Assembly: GCA_030052745.1 (NCBI GenBank)
Contig: JANBVO010000015.1
Coordinates: 310,001 to 374,000 of the forward strand
From: Pleurostoma richardsiae
Taxonomy: Eukaryota > Ascomycota > Sordariomycetes > Calosphaeriales > Pleurostomataceae
Length of the DNA: 64,000 nucleotides
Direction: 5' to 3'
Under the pieces are notes generated by a model. The model had not been told where the DNA came from. It made no database searches and worked only from the letters and a program-made list of their open reading frames with translations. Shown here piece by piece: positions 23,030 to 34,607 of the stretch (the first letter of the stretch is position 1; each line of letters starts with the position of its first letter). Made by a program: the position numbers and the translations under genes.

Positions 23030-23669
23030 TTAATCCTCGGATTGCTCGGGGATGATTTTGAAGGCATTTGTGGAACCAGCATGGGGTTTTGTTGGATGAT
23101 AACACGGATGAATATTTATCACGCTGTGGGTGCGATGTATTAAGAGTTTCTTGGATTTCTAATTGTATAACAGTTCCGCAAAGCCCCATCCCTGCAGATG
23201 CTTACACGCGCTTTGTATGTAACATGCGTCAGCGTCACGCATGGCTCCAAGCTGAACATTCTGCTCAGAGCAAACTCCCGTGATTTGGACCGACGCGGCC
23301 ATAGGTGGAGCGCAGCATGCGGGCAGAAGTGGAGCATCACGACGGTTCAGGAGCGCGGGCTGCGCGGAAAATAGAGGTGAAGTAATTATGGGATGCGGGC
23401 AAATGTGGAGAAGACTATAGTCACAGTGCCGACTTGCACATCCGCCAATACTCTCTGCTGTGTAGTGGATGAGCACCTAAGTGAATTAGTAATTGCATGT
23501 TCGATTTGGTTCGTCTTCGGCTGGAGATATTCGAGATGCGACGGCTATAAGACGAACGGATGTTGCGCTCGACATACCCCAGGCTTTCAGTCCAGCAGAC
23601 AGGCATCGTCTACCCTTTGTTGAAAGTAGCTAGTCCCTCCCCCAGCGTGCCTCTCATACGCCAGCAACC
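23030..23669. other. Intergenic, promoter region of the alcohol dehydrogenase
   Basis: 640 bp with no gene recognised on either strand. Confidence 0.55.
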
Positions 23670-24791
23670 ATGGGTGTCGACTTCACCGTTTTCAGCGGGT
23701 CTAAGAGTGGAGAGATTGTCGAAGCGAAAGGCCATCGCGACCCGGGACCGACAGAGGTCATCGTCAAGATAACACATTGCGGCGTCTGTGGTACAGATGA
23801 GCATTACCGCCACGCTGAGCAAGGCCTCGGGCACGAAGGTGTCGGCATCATCACCGAGGTCGGCTCGTCTGTCTACGATATCTCCGAGTTTCGAGTCGGC
23901 GACAGAGTTGGTATGGGCTGGTACCACAAGTTCTGTGGCCATTGCAAGTCTTGTGTCTCAGGTAACCCCAACACCAACTGCTTCGGGCTTGGCTACTTCG
24001 ACTTGCTTAAGTTGATGTTCTCACAGGTCGCCAGACGCAATGCGTCAACAGCACATATTTCGGCAGCGCTGATCGGGACCAGGGTTGCTTCGGGACTGCC
24101 GTCGCCTGGGACGTGTCAGCACTGTTCAAAATCCCTGACGGGCTGGCATCCGAAGATGCTGGCCCGCTCATTTGTGGTGGCGCCACTGTGTGGAGTCCCC
24201 TGTACGACTCGGGCGTGAGACCTGGTGACCGTGTTGGCATCATCGGTATCGGTGGACTCGGACATCTAGCGGTCCAGTTTGCATCCAAGATGGGAATGGA
24301 GGTGGTGGTGTTCTCGGCTACGGAATCGAAGAAGCAGGAGGCCTTTGAATTTGGCGCCTCGGAATTCCACGCCACTAGCGGTGTGCAGAAGCTGACGGAC
24401 ATCGACGCGGTCGACGTTCTCCTGATCACCGCCAGCGTCGTCCCAGACTTGGCACAGTGAGTATTGATCTCCCGCACACATGACACACAGCTCATTCATT
24501 CCTTCCAGATACTTTCCCGTCTTGGCGCCTGGGGCAAAAGTATTTCCTCTGACTATAAGCACTGAAAACCTGCCACTTTCGCCTCTGGCATTGATCAGCC
24601 GTAATCTCACTGTCATCGGATCAGGGGTTGCGCCGACTGCCAGTCTCCGGGCCATGCTGGCATTCTCTGCAAAGCACGGCGTCAAGCCTCGCATTCAGAA
24701 GTTCCCCATGACACAGGCCGGTGTCACCGAGGCAATGCAGAAACTGAGAGATGGCAAGATGAGGTACCGCGGGGTGTTGGTTGCACCATAA
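23670..24791 (+). CDS. Zinc-dependent alcohol dehydrogenase (cinnamyl/NADP type MDR)
   Basis: Three exons: 23670-23961, 24027-24456 and 24509-24791, 334 residues. The N-terminal GroES-like domain shows ITHCGVCGTDEHY (catalytic zinc Cys) and LGHEGVG, then CGHCKSCVSGRQTQC. This last motif binds the structural zinc and only appears when the intron 23962-24026 is removed. The Rossmann domain has GIIGIGGLGHLAVQFA. The family reduces aldehydes or oxidises alcohols with NADP(H); cinnamyl alcohol dehydrogenase and yeast Adh6/7 belong here. The order of domains and the length fit an intact cytosolic enzyme. The adjacent Zn2Cys6 gene may regulate it. Confidence 0.9.
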
Positions 24792-26162
24792 GGCTTGCGT
24801 GGGAAAGGTAGCACGATGATGGCAAACCAGCATGTTAATTAGTCTCGATTAGATCACCAGTGGACGTCGTCGCAAGGGAACCTTCTCTCTCTTATAGACA
24901 ATTATGATCGACGACGATCCCTCCAGAACACACATTTCTGCCTCTAGTTCTTTTACCAAACATGCCTTATGCCTCACCATGTGAAGGACGCATGGGTTCT
25001 TATGTATCGGCCTAGAAGCAGTGGCGATCGAGGATCGCTGGCTCTTGGAAGCCTCGAACACGACAACTTTCGACTCTGTTGGGCGTTGTGTGTTTAGTTA
25101 AATCCCGACAGGAAGCGGTTTTACATCTAAAAGATACAACTGCAACGGGGGTCACTTTGCTAGGCTTAGATTTGGGTTTATTTAATCTTTGACAAGAACC
25201 CGAGCTCAATTCATCGTCAATAGTGGAGGGCATCTGGTCGTCTTCAGCAGTTTCATGTATCATGCACGAGGTGAGCACATTGTCACGGTTTAGCTCTGAT
25301 ACTTATTGATACGTGGGTCTTCCAGGAACAGAACCCTCTCTTCATTACGAAGGGCCAGTAGACTCTTGTCGTTGCAAAGCTAGAAGAGGACTATAGCTGT
25401 AGATCTATGTCGACGTGGAAGTTAGGTGCAGGAGCTGTTGCCATTGGGCCTGGTGTCTGATTCCGCCTGACCTTTGACAGCTCCACATCGACCTAATTAG
25501 GATGCGCTAATATTCTCAACAGCGGCGAGGTAGCTAATTAGGAAGTAAGAGTAGCAGCACATTCCTCCAGCTTCCGCAAAGCCAGAATTAATCTGATGAT
25601 CCTCAGGCACGACTTCCTCTATATTCGCCAGGATCTAGACGCAGGAGATGAACAAGAAGGGAGGAGGGCAAAAGTTGCGAAGGAGTTTTCCATAGCGGGT
25701 GAAAAGCCCGGGACGAACAATAGACTGACGCTGGGCATTTCTTGATTTGGTATTTCTTGATTTGGTATGATGAAAGCAGTACACGTTATGTGATATAGGG
25801 ATGGCTGGGGAGGCACCGTCACTGTATGAAGCTCATTTGTGTTTTGGCCACTGTTCAGGGAATGAACAATGAATGAGTCCCTGTCCATAGCAAGTTTGAC
25901 GCCATGCGGGCTAAGTGCCTCGGATGGTGCCAGTCACTCTTTAACAACGACAAAGTGTGGAACATAATTGAGTAAGCGTATCGATAAAATATCTAAGGTA
26001 ACGAGTATTCTCACCGCGGGGCCAGCCAAATCAATATATCGCGGGCAGAAGTCAATCGGAAAAGCCTGAAGCATCGAAACCCCGAAGTTGAGGCCTTCAT
26101 TAAACGTGCCCTTTGTAGCAGCCGTCCAACGCCGCGGTGGCAACATGAATCGGGCATCAATA
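24792..26162. other. Long intergenic region with a small tandem repeat
   Basis: About 1.37 kb between convergent genes. Open frames (for example 25012-25278 on the minus strand) show no known motif. A perfect 15-bp unit is repeated twice at 25737-25766. Confidence 0.55.
25737..25766. repeat. 15-bp direct tandem repeat, two copies
   Basis: ATTTCTTGATTTGGT occurs twice without spacing. No further copies nearby. Confidence 0.8.
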
Positions 26163-29100
26163 CTAGCCCTGTTTTGCATCAATGCAGCTAGTCGAGGTGT
26201 CGTGCATGTCCTCGTCGTCCTCAGCGCTGCTCTGATCCTCGTCCGATTCATCTTCATCGTCGCTCAAAATCCTGAAATTGCCATTGGCGAGCTCTTTGAC
26301 GCGCCCGAAGATGTTTGCCAGCTCCAGTGAGGTCATCTTGGGGGCCGTCGGATCGAACTCTTTGAGCATTTGATCGATTTCTTTTCCCTTAGACTTCTGG
26401 ATCTCCATGAGCTTCTCGTCAACGCTATTCTTCACAATGATCCTGGCGAAGTGCGTCTCCTTCTTCTGGCCCAGCCGATACACACGCGCGAAGGCTTGAT
26501 TCTCCACGTCGAGATTCCACCACAGGTCCACCAGGATGACACGGCTGGCACAGGTCAGATCAAGCGACTGGCCGCCGCATTTCAAAGATGCCACCTACAC
26601 CTCGGGATTAGATGTAAAGCATTTATGGACAACCCGCAACGTTTACGTACTAGGACTTTGACCGTATCCACAGACTTGAATGTCTCGACTGTTCGAAGTC
26701 TTTGGCCTAGGTCCATCTCCCCATATAGGTAGGCGAACCCAATGCCTTCATCTTCTAGGACTCGACCGACAATCCGCGCCAAGGTGTACCACTGTGTAAA
26801 GATGATGATCTTGTCGTTTGGCGCAGCCTCCTGCCAGTCCAGGACGGTCTTTCTAAGTGCTGAAATTTTGGCTCCAAGAGGCAGTTTGGCCGATGGGTCT
26901 TTGTCGTTCTTGTCCAAGAATGCAGAGCAACTTACCGGTTGCATCCCATTGTAGTCGTCACCTCTCTTACGAGTCATTTGCGTTACTCCCGAAGGCTGTG
27001 GGCTGAGTGACCGCTCGACAGTGACGTCTTCCTGTTTGGAAAGCGGCTTGTAGTCACCTAGCGGGTTTTGGCAACGTATGCAGACAAGGGGCTCATTGTT
27101 GAACTGACAGAAACGAACACACCTGTCCAGGCACGCTTGGTGCCAGATGTGCCCACACTAGAAGGGAGAACGGTCAGCATAGTTGAATGGTTTTTGAAGT
27201 CGGTTATTTATACCTCTGTCTTCATGATCTCCGCTAGAGGCTCTTTACCGCAGGCAGGACAGTTCTTCTCGATCTTTTCTTTGATTTTCTCGAGCATTCG
27301 TAGCTGTGGATCGATATTGACTTGCACCGCGGTTGGTCCGGCTTCGGCTTTCGATGTTTCAATGACCTGACAGACATCGCGAAACTGTCGCAGGAAAGCA
27401 AACCTGCTTGCAGGATCGTGGAGCTTCTCTAGCATGTCCCGGATCTGATTCAAATCAAAATCGTCGCGCAGGACATTCTCCGCAAGATAAATGTGAGCCG
27501 TAGCTTGCCGGAGGCGGTGAACTTTTGCGAAGACTGTCTGTCGCTTTGCTAGTGCCGGGTTGGCCTCGAGTTGCTCGTTTATGGCGCTACGGTAGTGCCT
27601 CTTGATCACACTAGGATAGGAATCGTCAATTGATCAGTGCTGTCAGGAGCAGAAGGTGCTAGTCTCCATACTTGTATATAATCTCCTCCTCTTCTGAGAA
27701 CTCCACCTCGACAGGCGGCAAAATGTTCTTGGCCGGCACATCGATTACTGGCTGATTGAAGAAGGTTGCCTGCTCGGTTCTTGAAGCAGTAAGCATCTTA
27801 TCAGCCCGCCTTCCTATTGCGCCTCAGGGGTTCCACTCACCTTCGTAACATCAGTTTACGAAGCAGCTTCTCGAGGTTGTTTGTACCGTTCTAGGCTCCG
27901 TTAGCATTCCAAATTCGTGCCACCGCGTCATACTTCAACGGACCTTTGCGCGCTGACGGTAGAAAACATTCCAGTCGGTCAGAGTCTCGGAATGTTCGAC
28001 GCCCAAGAATTTCATGTAGGAGTACATCTCTAGTGTCTATCATTAACGCCTGCTGGTTGGAGAGCCGGTCGTTTTCTTACCCTGCGATCCATTGGGGATT
28101 GGCGTTGCGGAGCAGCACCACTTATACTTAGCCTTAAGCGAGAACATAGCTTGAGCGGCTGATCACAACTTGTTAGTTTCGAGTCTGATCATTCAGTGAC
28201 ACCAAGAACACGCACTCTGCGACTTGGGGTTCTTGATCTCATGGCATTCGTCCAAGATGATCCTATGAAAGTTAAAATCCGAGATGTCGTATCCGCTATC
28301 CGGTATTCCCTATACAGGTAATTGAAGTCAGCCAACCGCGAGCCATCCCTGATACGTTGCCCTACCAATTTCATCGATCGCGGTCTCGCTAGGTCGTGAT
28401 AGCTGGCTCCACTACAATTTCTCGTTTAGCATACTACAAGAAAGTCACAAAGTTGGTGAGGTTACTCACACGACGTCGACTGCAGACAGAACTTCCCGGG
28501 CAAGGCGGCCACTCCGTCGATATGCTTGGTAGCTCAACTCGTCGCAGTGAAGCTTTATCTGGCGTTCCCAATGGTCCATGACTTGTTCATTCGGTGAGAC
28601 CACGAGGGTGGTCCTGTTGCCGCTTTTTTTGGGCGGAGGATGTCCCTTGATCAAGGCGATAAACTCGATTGTCTTTCCAAGACCCATTCCATCGGCGAGA
28701 ATACCGCCGGAAGGTAGCAATTTGGAGTGTGATTTCTCTCGCTTCAACATCCAACCTGAACCCTACAGCTGGTGATGCATGAGCGGAGTCTTCATCCCAT
28801 TGACGAGCCAGCCGTCACCCGAAGGCTCAACCTGACCCTGCCCGAAGGCGCGACGGAAGCCTTCTAGCCCCTCTTCTTCCACTTGAACTCGCTTAACACC
28901 TCTTTCTGGTTCGGGGAAATCCAGGTTCTCTTCAAGACCGGGGTTCTTCTTCGCAGAGACCGGTCTTCTGGACGGGGCGGTACCTGTGATTGGTGACAGT
29001 GTGCTCTCCCGGATCATCTCAACTTTCCTCGCCTCGTGGTAATCTGATACCATGTCTGTAATTTCGGCAGGCTTTGAGGTGTTCGTGGTCACTTTCTTAG

Positions 29101-29905
29101 CAGCTCGACCGCCGTTGGCAGTAACCTCGTGTCCAGAGCGTTGTCGTTTGAGGACGGCAGCCCCCTTGCTAGTGACCTGATTTAGTGGGCCTGCCAATAT
29201 CTTCGATGAGGATGCCTCAGGCTCCGCGCTATCACAGACTTGAATCCTCGTTTTGCGCCCTGCGGGATCATAGCATTTCCCCTTAATATGCCCGAGCTTT
29301 GTCATCAAGGCGTCTCTCTGTTGGTGCATTTCCCGCATTGACGACTCCTCATCAGGTGTCAACGGGGCCCGCTTTTGCCGGAAAACCAACCGATCCAGCC
29401 TGATTTTCAAGATTTCAAGTCTATCCTTAATGTCCTCGATCTCCTCTTGTTCAACAAGTTCGAGTCGTTCTCTCAGCTCTGCCATCTTCTCGGACACTTG
29501 CTGCATCCGATGGGATTCTCCTGGACCTAATCCTCTGCGTTCTTGCTTTTGGGTCAGTCGCTTATACTCTATATCTAAGACAGCCAGTTCGTCTGTCTTC
29601 TCATCAACTTCGTCGGTGTTACTCTCCGGGAGAGATAGGTGCTCCTGACTCTGCTGGGGTCTCGGACGGTTGTACCTAATGGTGACTTTGGGACGTGGAG
29701 CAGCTAGTTGATTGGTTGTGTCTTCGACAACTATATCATGTGTGCAGTCGGTGCCTAGCTCTCGCTTGATCAAGACTTTACTGTCACTTCCCTCCTGTTC
29801 CTGTTCGCAGGAACGACCCCTTGACTCATTCAACTCCATACTGAGAGATTGGGCAGGTAATTGGCTGCCCGTGGAATGATCGACCGGGGGAAAAGACTGA
29901 ATCAA
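26163..29905 (-). CDS. SNF2-family ATPase with RING finger; one in-frame TAG
   Basis: Ten exons on the minus strand: 29905-28470, 28411-28316, 28262-28216, 28158-28081, 28029-27944, 27890-27841, 27779-27672, 27610-27214, 27157-26651 and 26594-26163. They join to 1,079 codons including stops. The N-terminal 370 residues are charged with coiled coils. Then come ILADGMGLGKT (Walker A, Lys411), IILDECHEIKNPKSQ (DECH box), WCCSATPIPNGSQ, a RING finger between helicase lobes (CPACGKEPLAEIMKTECGH... CIRCQ), KIIIFTQWYTLARIVG, and the final VILVDLWWNLDVENQAFARVYRLGQKKETH. This layout matches Rad5/Rad16/ULS1-like translocases, some of which ubiquitinate. A TAG at 28765-28763 interrupts the frame just before GSGWMLKRE, with no plausible intron around it. 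The allele may be null, or the codon read through or misread. Confidence 0.85.
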
Positions 29906-30842
29906 CTAGGTTTGTCTGCGTGCGAGGGTCAGTGCGCAGACAAAGGCTCTCAGCCTTTGGGAATTCATCAGTGACAGAAATAGTAGCAGAACTCCATTAG
30001 ACAGGGTTGCTGTGTCCCCAGAACTGTGTTTCGCGTAATGGGCTGGAGGAATTCGTCGTTAGAGTCCGGAAGCGAATAGAGTACTCGCCTTGAGAAAGGA
30101 TGGGGTACTTGCGTGAGTGAGATGGGAATCCCTCGACCTGCTAGAGGAATTCGCGAGTAGGAAAGCGTGTGACTGAACTCCTTTTCGATACACACCAGAA
30201 GGGGAGGAAAGACCTATATCTAGCCGAAATCGAGAGAAGCGGGAGAAGTTTCAAAATAGAGGGTGCCTAGGTTAGGTTATGTGCAAGGATCCCCGTGTCG
30301 CAAGGTCTTGAGGCTAAAGCTGCGCAGGTGTGTAAGTACCTTACGAGTTAGGAAGGAAGTCAGGTGGGCGTTTGAAGGATGAAAATCTTGAAAGGAAGGA
30401 ATAGAGCAGGATGTGGCTTTGGATACTTGCTTGGAGGTGATTGTTTCGAGCTATGATAAGCTATACAAGAAGCCGTACGATACTTTCGAAAACAAGAATG
30501 ACGAGATATTGTTGCAGTCTCCATCCCATGACATTGCCGTTTTGCTGCTCTTAGATGTGCTTTGCATTTCTGCCTTGCTTACACGTCTTGACAGATTCGA
30601 AGATGCTGAACCAAAGTCATAGGAATTAAGGATGATGGAGGCTGTAGCGCTCAACTGACGTGGCGTAGCTATGCTAGCCAGGTTGCTTGACACCATCTCT
30701 AAGAGTACGTGATGCATTACGTAACATTTTCTCGTCATTTCTTTAACATATACCGGCCCACGCTGCCAGTGGCTCCTCTCTGCGTCCAAGTGCAAGCTTC
30801 CTCGGGCACAGTACCCGCCAAATCAGGAAATGATAGATCACT
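29906..30842. other. Intergenic, no gene recognised
   Basis: About 940 bp upstream of the SNF2 gene. An open frame at 30451-30795 (-) has no family motif. The region should contain the SNF2 promoter. Confidence 0.5.
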
Positions 30843-31305
30843 CTATAAGTCGTTATGCATAAGATAATCCTCGAAGGCCCGTAGAGCGGCATTTATGGCA
30901 GCGGCGGACGGATCGGCTGTGATAGCGACAAAACTCGCCGAAGTCGTTGGAGTCGTGAGAGTTGTGGTCACAGTGGTGGTGGGTGCCGTGTACGGGTAGG
31001 TTGTGGTAGCAGTCACGGTAGGCTGTATGAAAGAGGCCAGGTCAATGGCCCAGTCCACGCTGCCACCCATGTCAGGCCGGTGCAGGTAGGGTCCACCATT
31101 TTGAAGCTCTGACCGTAGCTGGCCACACCCACCATGATCTTATTACTGCGCACCCCGGTCTTGGTGACCATTGACAGGCATTCACCGTTTCCGTGATGGT
31201 GACTTCATAGCAAGAAAGCGGGTCCATTATTCCGCTACATAACACTGACATGGTCAACCTGTCAGTGTCCAGCGCAGCAAAGCAGTTTCCATGGGCATGG
31301 GTCAT
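30843..31305 (-). pseudogene. Relic of a GH18 chitinase gene
   Basis: On the minus strand the pieces LSMVTKTGV, NKIMVGVASYG, SFKMVDPTCTG and MGGSVDWAIDLASFI can be recognised. They match parts of the large fungal class V (GH18) chitinases, from the last beta strands of the barrel to the tryptophan at its end. The catalytic DxxDxDxE segment is not here, and the stretch between CTG and the last piece is much shorter than in the family. The reading frame looks broken in more than one place. A Thr-rich stretch follows. It is a host gene remnant of unknown age. Confidence 0.6.
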
Positions 31306-32398
31306 GTGGCATCCTAAGACGAATCCAAGCGACTCCTTAGGTAGTTAACACCGGTGGCCGCTTTTGTGTCTCTTCTAAGCCCGGCTCAACTTCGGTTCAC
31401 CTCTTGAGCAATCCCCATCGGTCTTACTTTACCTACATCCGCTCCTGCTCACCTCGCACGGGGAACTCGAGCTCCTGGACTAGGAGAGAATTGCTACAGC
31501 AGATTTGTCTTGATACCCGAGAACGTCGCCAGCCTAGATGTTGACTCGGTTGCTATCGTTGTTTGGGGCGTATCCGGCGGTGCAGCCCTATTAACAGCGA
31601 TCTGCCTTCTGGTCTGGGATAGAAAGCATTCCATGGTCTCTATTAAGAGCCAGATGCCGGTATATACCATGTTGGATAATATAAATGAGAGCGTCTCGGA
31701 CCAGTAGTTCGAATACGGCCGTCCATGACCTGGAGTCATACTATTGGAGAAGGCCGGAAACCGACAAGGGTACGCCTTATCAATCGCCATGTTGAGCGGA
31801 AGATGTATCGAAACCCCAACCGACTTACATCAATGCCACCAAGTGTGGGGTCTTACATGATCCAGCTATATCCTACGCCATGAATATGTAGCGATGCGGT
31901 CCAACCTACGGCTGTATGTTTGGTCTGGAGCCTTCTACTTGTTTGACGGGATAGGTAACCCCATCGTACCCATTACCCATGCTACGATTCTGGCAAAGCA
32001 GACCTGGCTGAAGGGAATTATGTAGCCGATAGACTCGATTAGAGCCTTGATAGCTATACCATTGTCGAAGAGGCTAAGAGTCACGGCGTTTGGGAGTGCT
32101 CGCCTCCCTGGCAATGTCTGGGCTTTCCCTTGGACAGGCATATTCCACAGGGCTAGAATGCGCAAGTTGAACTGATTTATTTGCTCAATCCTTCTCATTC
32201 GGCTGAAGCCGGCATCCCTGATGAAGAAGGGAGATTGCGCTAGTTTGGATTCCTTTCAAGGGTTTTAGGCTCCTGGCTCAAAAATTGGCCAAGTCAGGCC
32301 AGCTACTTCAGGGGTTCTGATCTTGTCCATCCTTCTCTTCCTCTTTGTTGTTGATAGAAGACCATCGTCTCAACGAGAAGGTCGCCGACTTTTACAAC
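31306..32398. other. Intergenic, no gene recognised
   Basis: About 1.1 kb. A frame at 31510-31707 (+) encodes one hydrophobic helix but nothing joins to it. Possibly more eroded gene DNA next to the chitinase relic. Confidence 0.5.
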
Positions 32399-34161
32399 AT
32401 GAGCAAAGACCACGAGTCAGTGATGCCGCCCGACGCAGACGAGGGAAACTTCGAAAAGGAGCGAGACGCGGTAATCCATGACATGGTCAACGAACCGGGT
32501 TCAGCGCAATCCAGGGAGGATGCCATCAATAAGGAGACCCAGGCTGGTGTTCAGAAGGTCGAGGCCATCGCCACAGTCTGGACGATGACCGCACTCCTAA
32601 CGGCCTACGTGCTTATTTGGATCGTCTACTTCATCATGTTGATACAGCAAGGCGCCGGGGCAGCACTGAACCCCTATGTGACCTCGGCGTTCCAGTACCA
32701 TTCTCTCACGCCCACGGTCGGCATCCTCAGCAGCGTCATCGGAGGAGTGTGCAACCTGACCGTCGCCAAGATTCTAGACATCTTCGGACGAGCACAGGGC
32801 TATATCATGTCCCTTCTAATTTCAACTGTCGGCCTAGTCATGATGGCGGCGACTACAAATGTGGAAATGTACGCCGCTGCAATGGTATTTTGGACCGTCG
32901 GCAACAACGCCTTACTCTACAGCGTCAATATCTTAGTTGCTGACACGACGGCCCTGCGCAACCGTGGACTTATGACGGCGTTGACATCGTCACCTAATAT
33001 CATAACGATCTGGCTAGGCGGTCCCATCTCGGAAGCTTCCTCAAGGGTCCTGGTTGGCGCTGGTGCTTTGGAGCATTCTCCATCATTGTACCAGTCATGT
33101 GTCTCCCCTTGTTCATCGTATTATGGCTTAACTACCTCAAGGCTAAACGCCAGGGGGTTTTAGCAGTGAAAAAACAGACAAGGACACCCTGGCAATCATT
33201 TATATACCATTACTGGGAGTTCGACGCTGTTGGCATCCTCTTGTTGACAGGTGGCTTAGCTCTAATTCTCCTGCCCTTCAACCTCTATGCTCTGCAACCG
33301 CTGGGATGGCGATCGCCGCTCATCATCTGTCTACTGGTTTTCGGCATAATTCTGATCATTGTATTTGCCTTGTGGGAAAGGTTCTTCGCGCCAGTCACCT
33401 TCATTCCTTTCTCATTGCTACTCGATCGCAATATGGTCGGCGCCTGCGTGCTTGGCGCCGTCCTCTTCTTCAGCTTCTACTGCTGGAATAGCTTCTTCAG
33501 CTCCTTTCTCCAGGTGGTCAACAACCTCAGCGTCACCAAAGCTAGCTACGTCGTTCAGATCTACGGCCTTGGCAGCAGTCTCTTTTCGATCGCTACCGGT
33601 GTAGCCATTCGATATACTGGTCGCTTCAAAGCCATCACACTTTACGGAGCTATACCTGTTTACACTCTGTTTATGGGCCTTATGATCTACTTCCGGGAGC
33701 CAGGTATGACTGTTGGCTACATCATCATGTGTCAAATATTCGTCTCATTTGCCGCCGGAACCATCATCATCACCCCTCAGATCGCCGCCATGTCCGCCTC
33801 CTCTCACCAACATATTGCAGCCGTCGTGGCTATTATCTCCATGTTCTCGTCCATTGGTGGCGCCATAGGCCTCACGGTTGCCGGCGCCATCTGGCAGTCC
33901 ATCTTCCCGGCCAAGCTTGCCGAATATCTGCCGGCTGAGGACCAGGATAATCTCCTCAACATATACGCCATGCTTGACGTACAACTCAGCTATCCGGTCG
34001 GGACCCCTGCGCGGATGGCTATTCAGCATGCGTACGCCGACGCGCAAAAGATGATGTTGATTGCCGGCACATCCATCTGGGCTGTCGGGGTGGTTGCCGT
34101 TGCTTTCTGGAGGAACACCGACGTCAAGAACTTGAAGCAGGTGATGGGCCATGTCATCTGA
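32399..34161 (+). pseudogene. MFS siderophore-iron transporter (SIT type), one frameshift
   Basis: The ATG at 32399 opens a frame without introns that carries SIT hallmarks: ALLTAYVLIWIVYFIMLIQQ, LNPYVTSAFQYHSLTPTVGI, DIFGRAQGY, VGNNALLYSVNILVADTT and RNRGLMTALTSSPNIITIW. At 33031-33040 the frame changes. GGPISEA continues as FLKGPGWRWCFGAFSII only one frame over, as though a TTT had become TT at 33037-33038. From there it is open again to the stop at 34159-34161, with DAVGILLLTGGLALILLPF, GRFKAITLYG and VVAIISMFSSIGGAIG. Without the shift the product would be about 587 residues, the normal SIT length. Such carriers import ferric siderophores by proton symport. Either a recent pseudogene or a one-base sequence error. 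Confidence 0.85.
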
Positions 34162-34465
34162 CCAAATTTTGAAGCTACATATATCTAAACTCTTTGCATT
34201 GGGACACTGAACGTTTGCCACGGGAGTATGGTCCAGTCGAAACTCTGGAGATTCTTATTGTGGGCGAGTTTGGATTGAACAGAGGCATTCTGGCCACTCA
34301 TTTCACAGCTAGTAGATACTCAAACAACGCGCTATTCTCGAGACATATCTACGCCGGCGTGCTAGAAACTTTTGACTGGTAGGTGGGGTCACCGGTCAGG
34401 CCCAGCCCGCATGGCTGAGTCATGTGTATCCAATTAGCGGGCCAAGAGTCTCCAACAACAAACCG
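34162..34465. other. Intergenic
   Basis: 304 bp between the SIT gene and the tRNA. Nothing recognised. Confidence 0.6.
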
Positions 34466-34597
34466 AGCACCGTAGCTCAGGGGAAGAGCGGTAAGTCTAT
34501 AATAACCTGAATTTCCAATTCCAGCAAGTTCTCTAGCTAACATTCAATAGCCGGGCTCATAACCCGGAGGTCCCTCGATCGAAACGAGGCGGTGCTA
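34466..34597 (+). tRNA. Initiator tRNA-Met (CAU), split by a 60-nt insert at 26/27
   Basis: Joining 34466-34490 and 34551-34597 gives a perfect 72-nt cloverleaf. Acceptor AGCACCG pairs with CGGTGCT; D-stem GCTC/GAGC; anticodon stem CCGGG/CCCGG around CTCATAA (anticodon CAT at 34558-34560); variable AGGTC; T-stem CCTCG/CGAGG around ATCGAAA; discriminator A. The A1-U72 pair, the three G-C pairs next to the anticodon loop, and A54/A60 in the T-loop are diagnostic of the eukaryotic initiator. An A box (TAGCTCAGGGG), a B box (GATCGAAAC region) and a T8 run downstream fit Pol III. The insert sits between nucleotides 26 and 27 and not at the canonical 37/38 site; the CCGGG needed by the anticodon stem lies after the insert, so no canonical alternative fold works. 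Confidence 0.85.
34491..34550 (+). other. Spliceosome-like intron inside the initiator tRNA gene
   Basis: The insert starts GTAAGT, has the perfect fungal branch consensus GCTAAC at 34536-34541, and ends AATAG nine bases later. Its 60-nt length equals that of the protein-gene introns in this window. Exact removal restores the tRNA. How it is removed, if at all, is unknown. Confidence 0.75.
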
Positions 34598-34607
34598 TCC
34601 ACTCAAA

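Noticed and set aside
28751-28775. A tiny intron removing the TAG in the SNF2 gene
   Set aside because: GTAGGGTTCAG would be 11 nt, far below the shortest introns, and longer options delete conserved residues.
31510-31707. Small membrane protein on the + strand
   Set aside because: One hydrophobic stretch only, no family, no splice partners; could be chance.
34491-34597. A canonical 37/38 intron in the tRNA-Met gene
   Set aside because: It would need GTAAG to pair with CCCGG in the anticodon stem, which is impossible; CCGGG lies directly before the anticodon loop.
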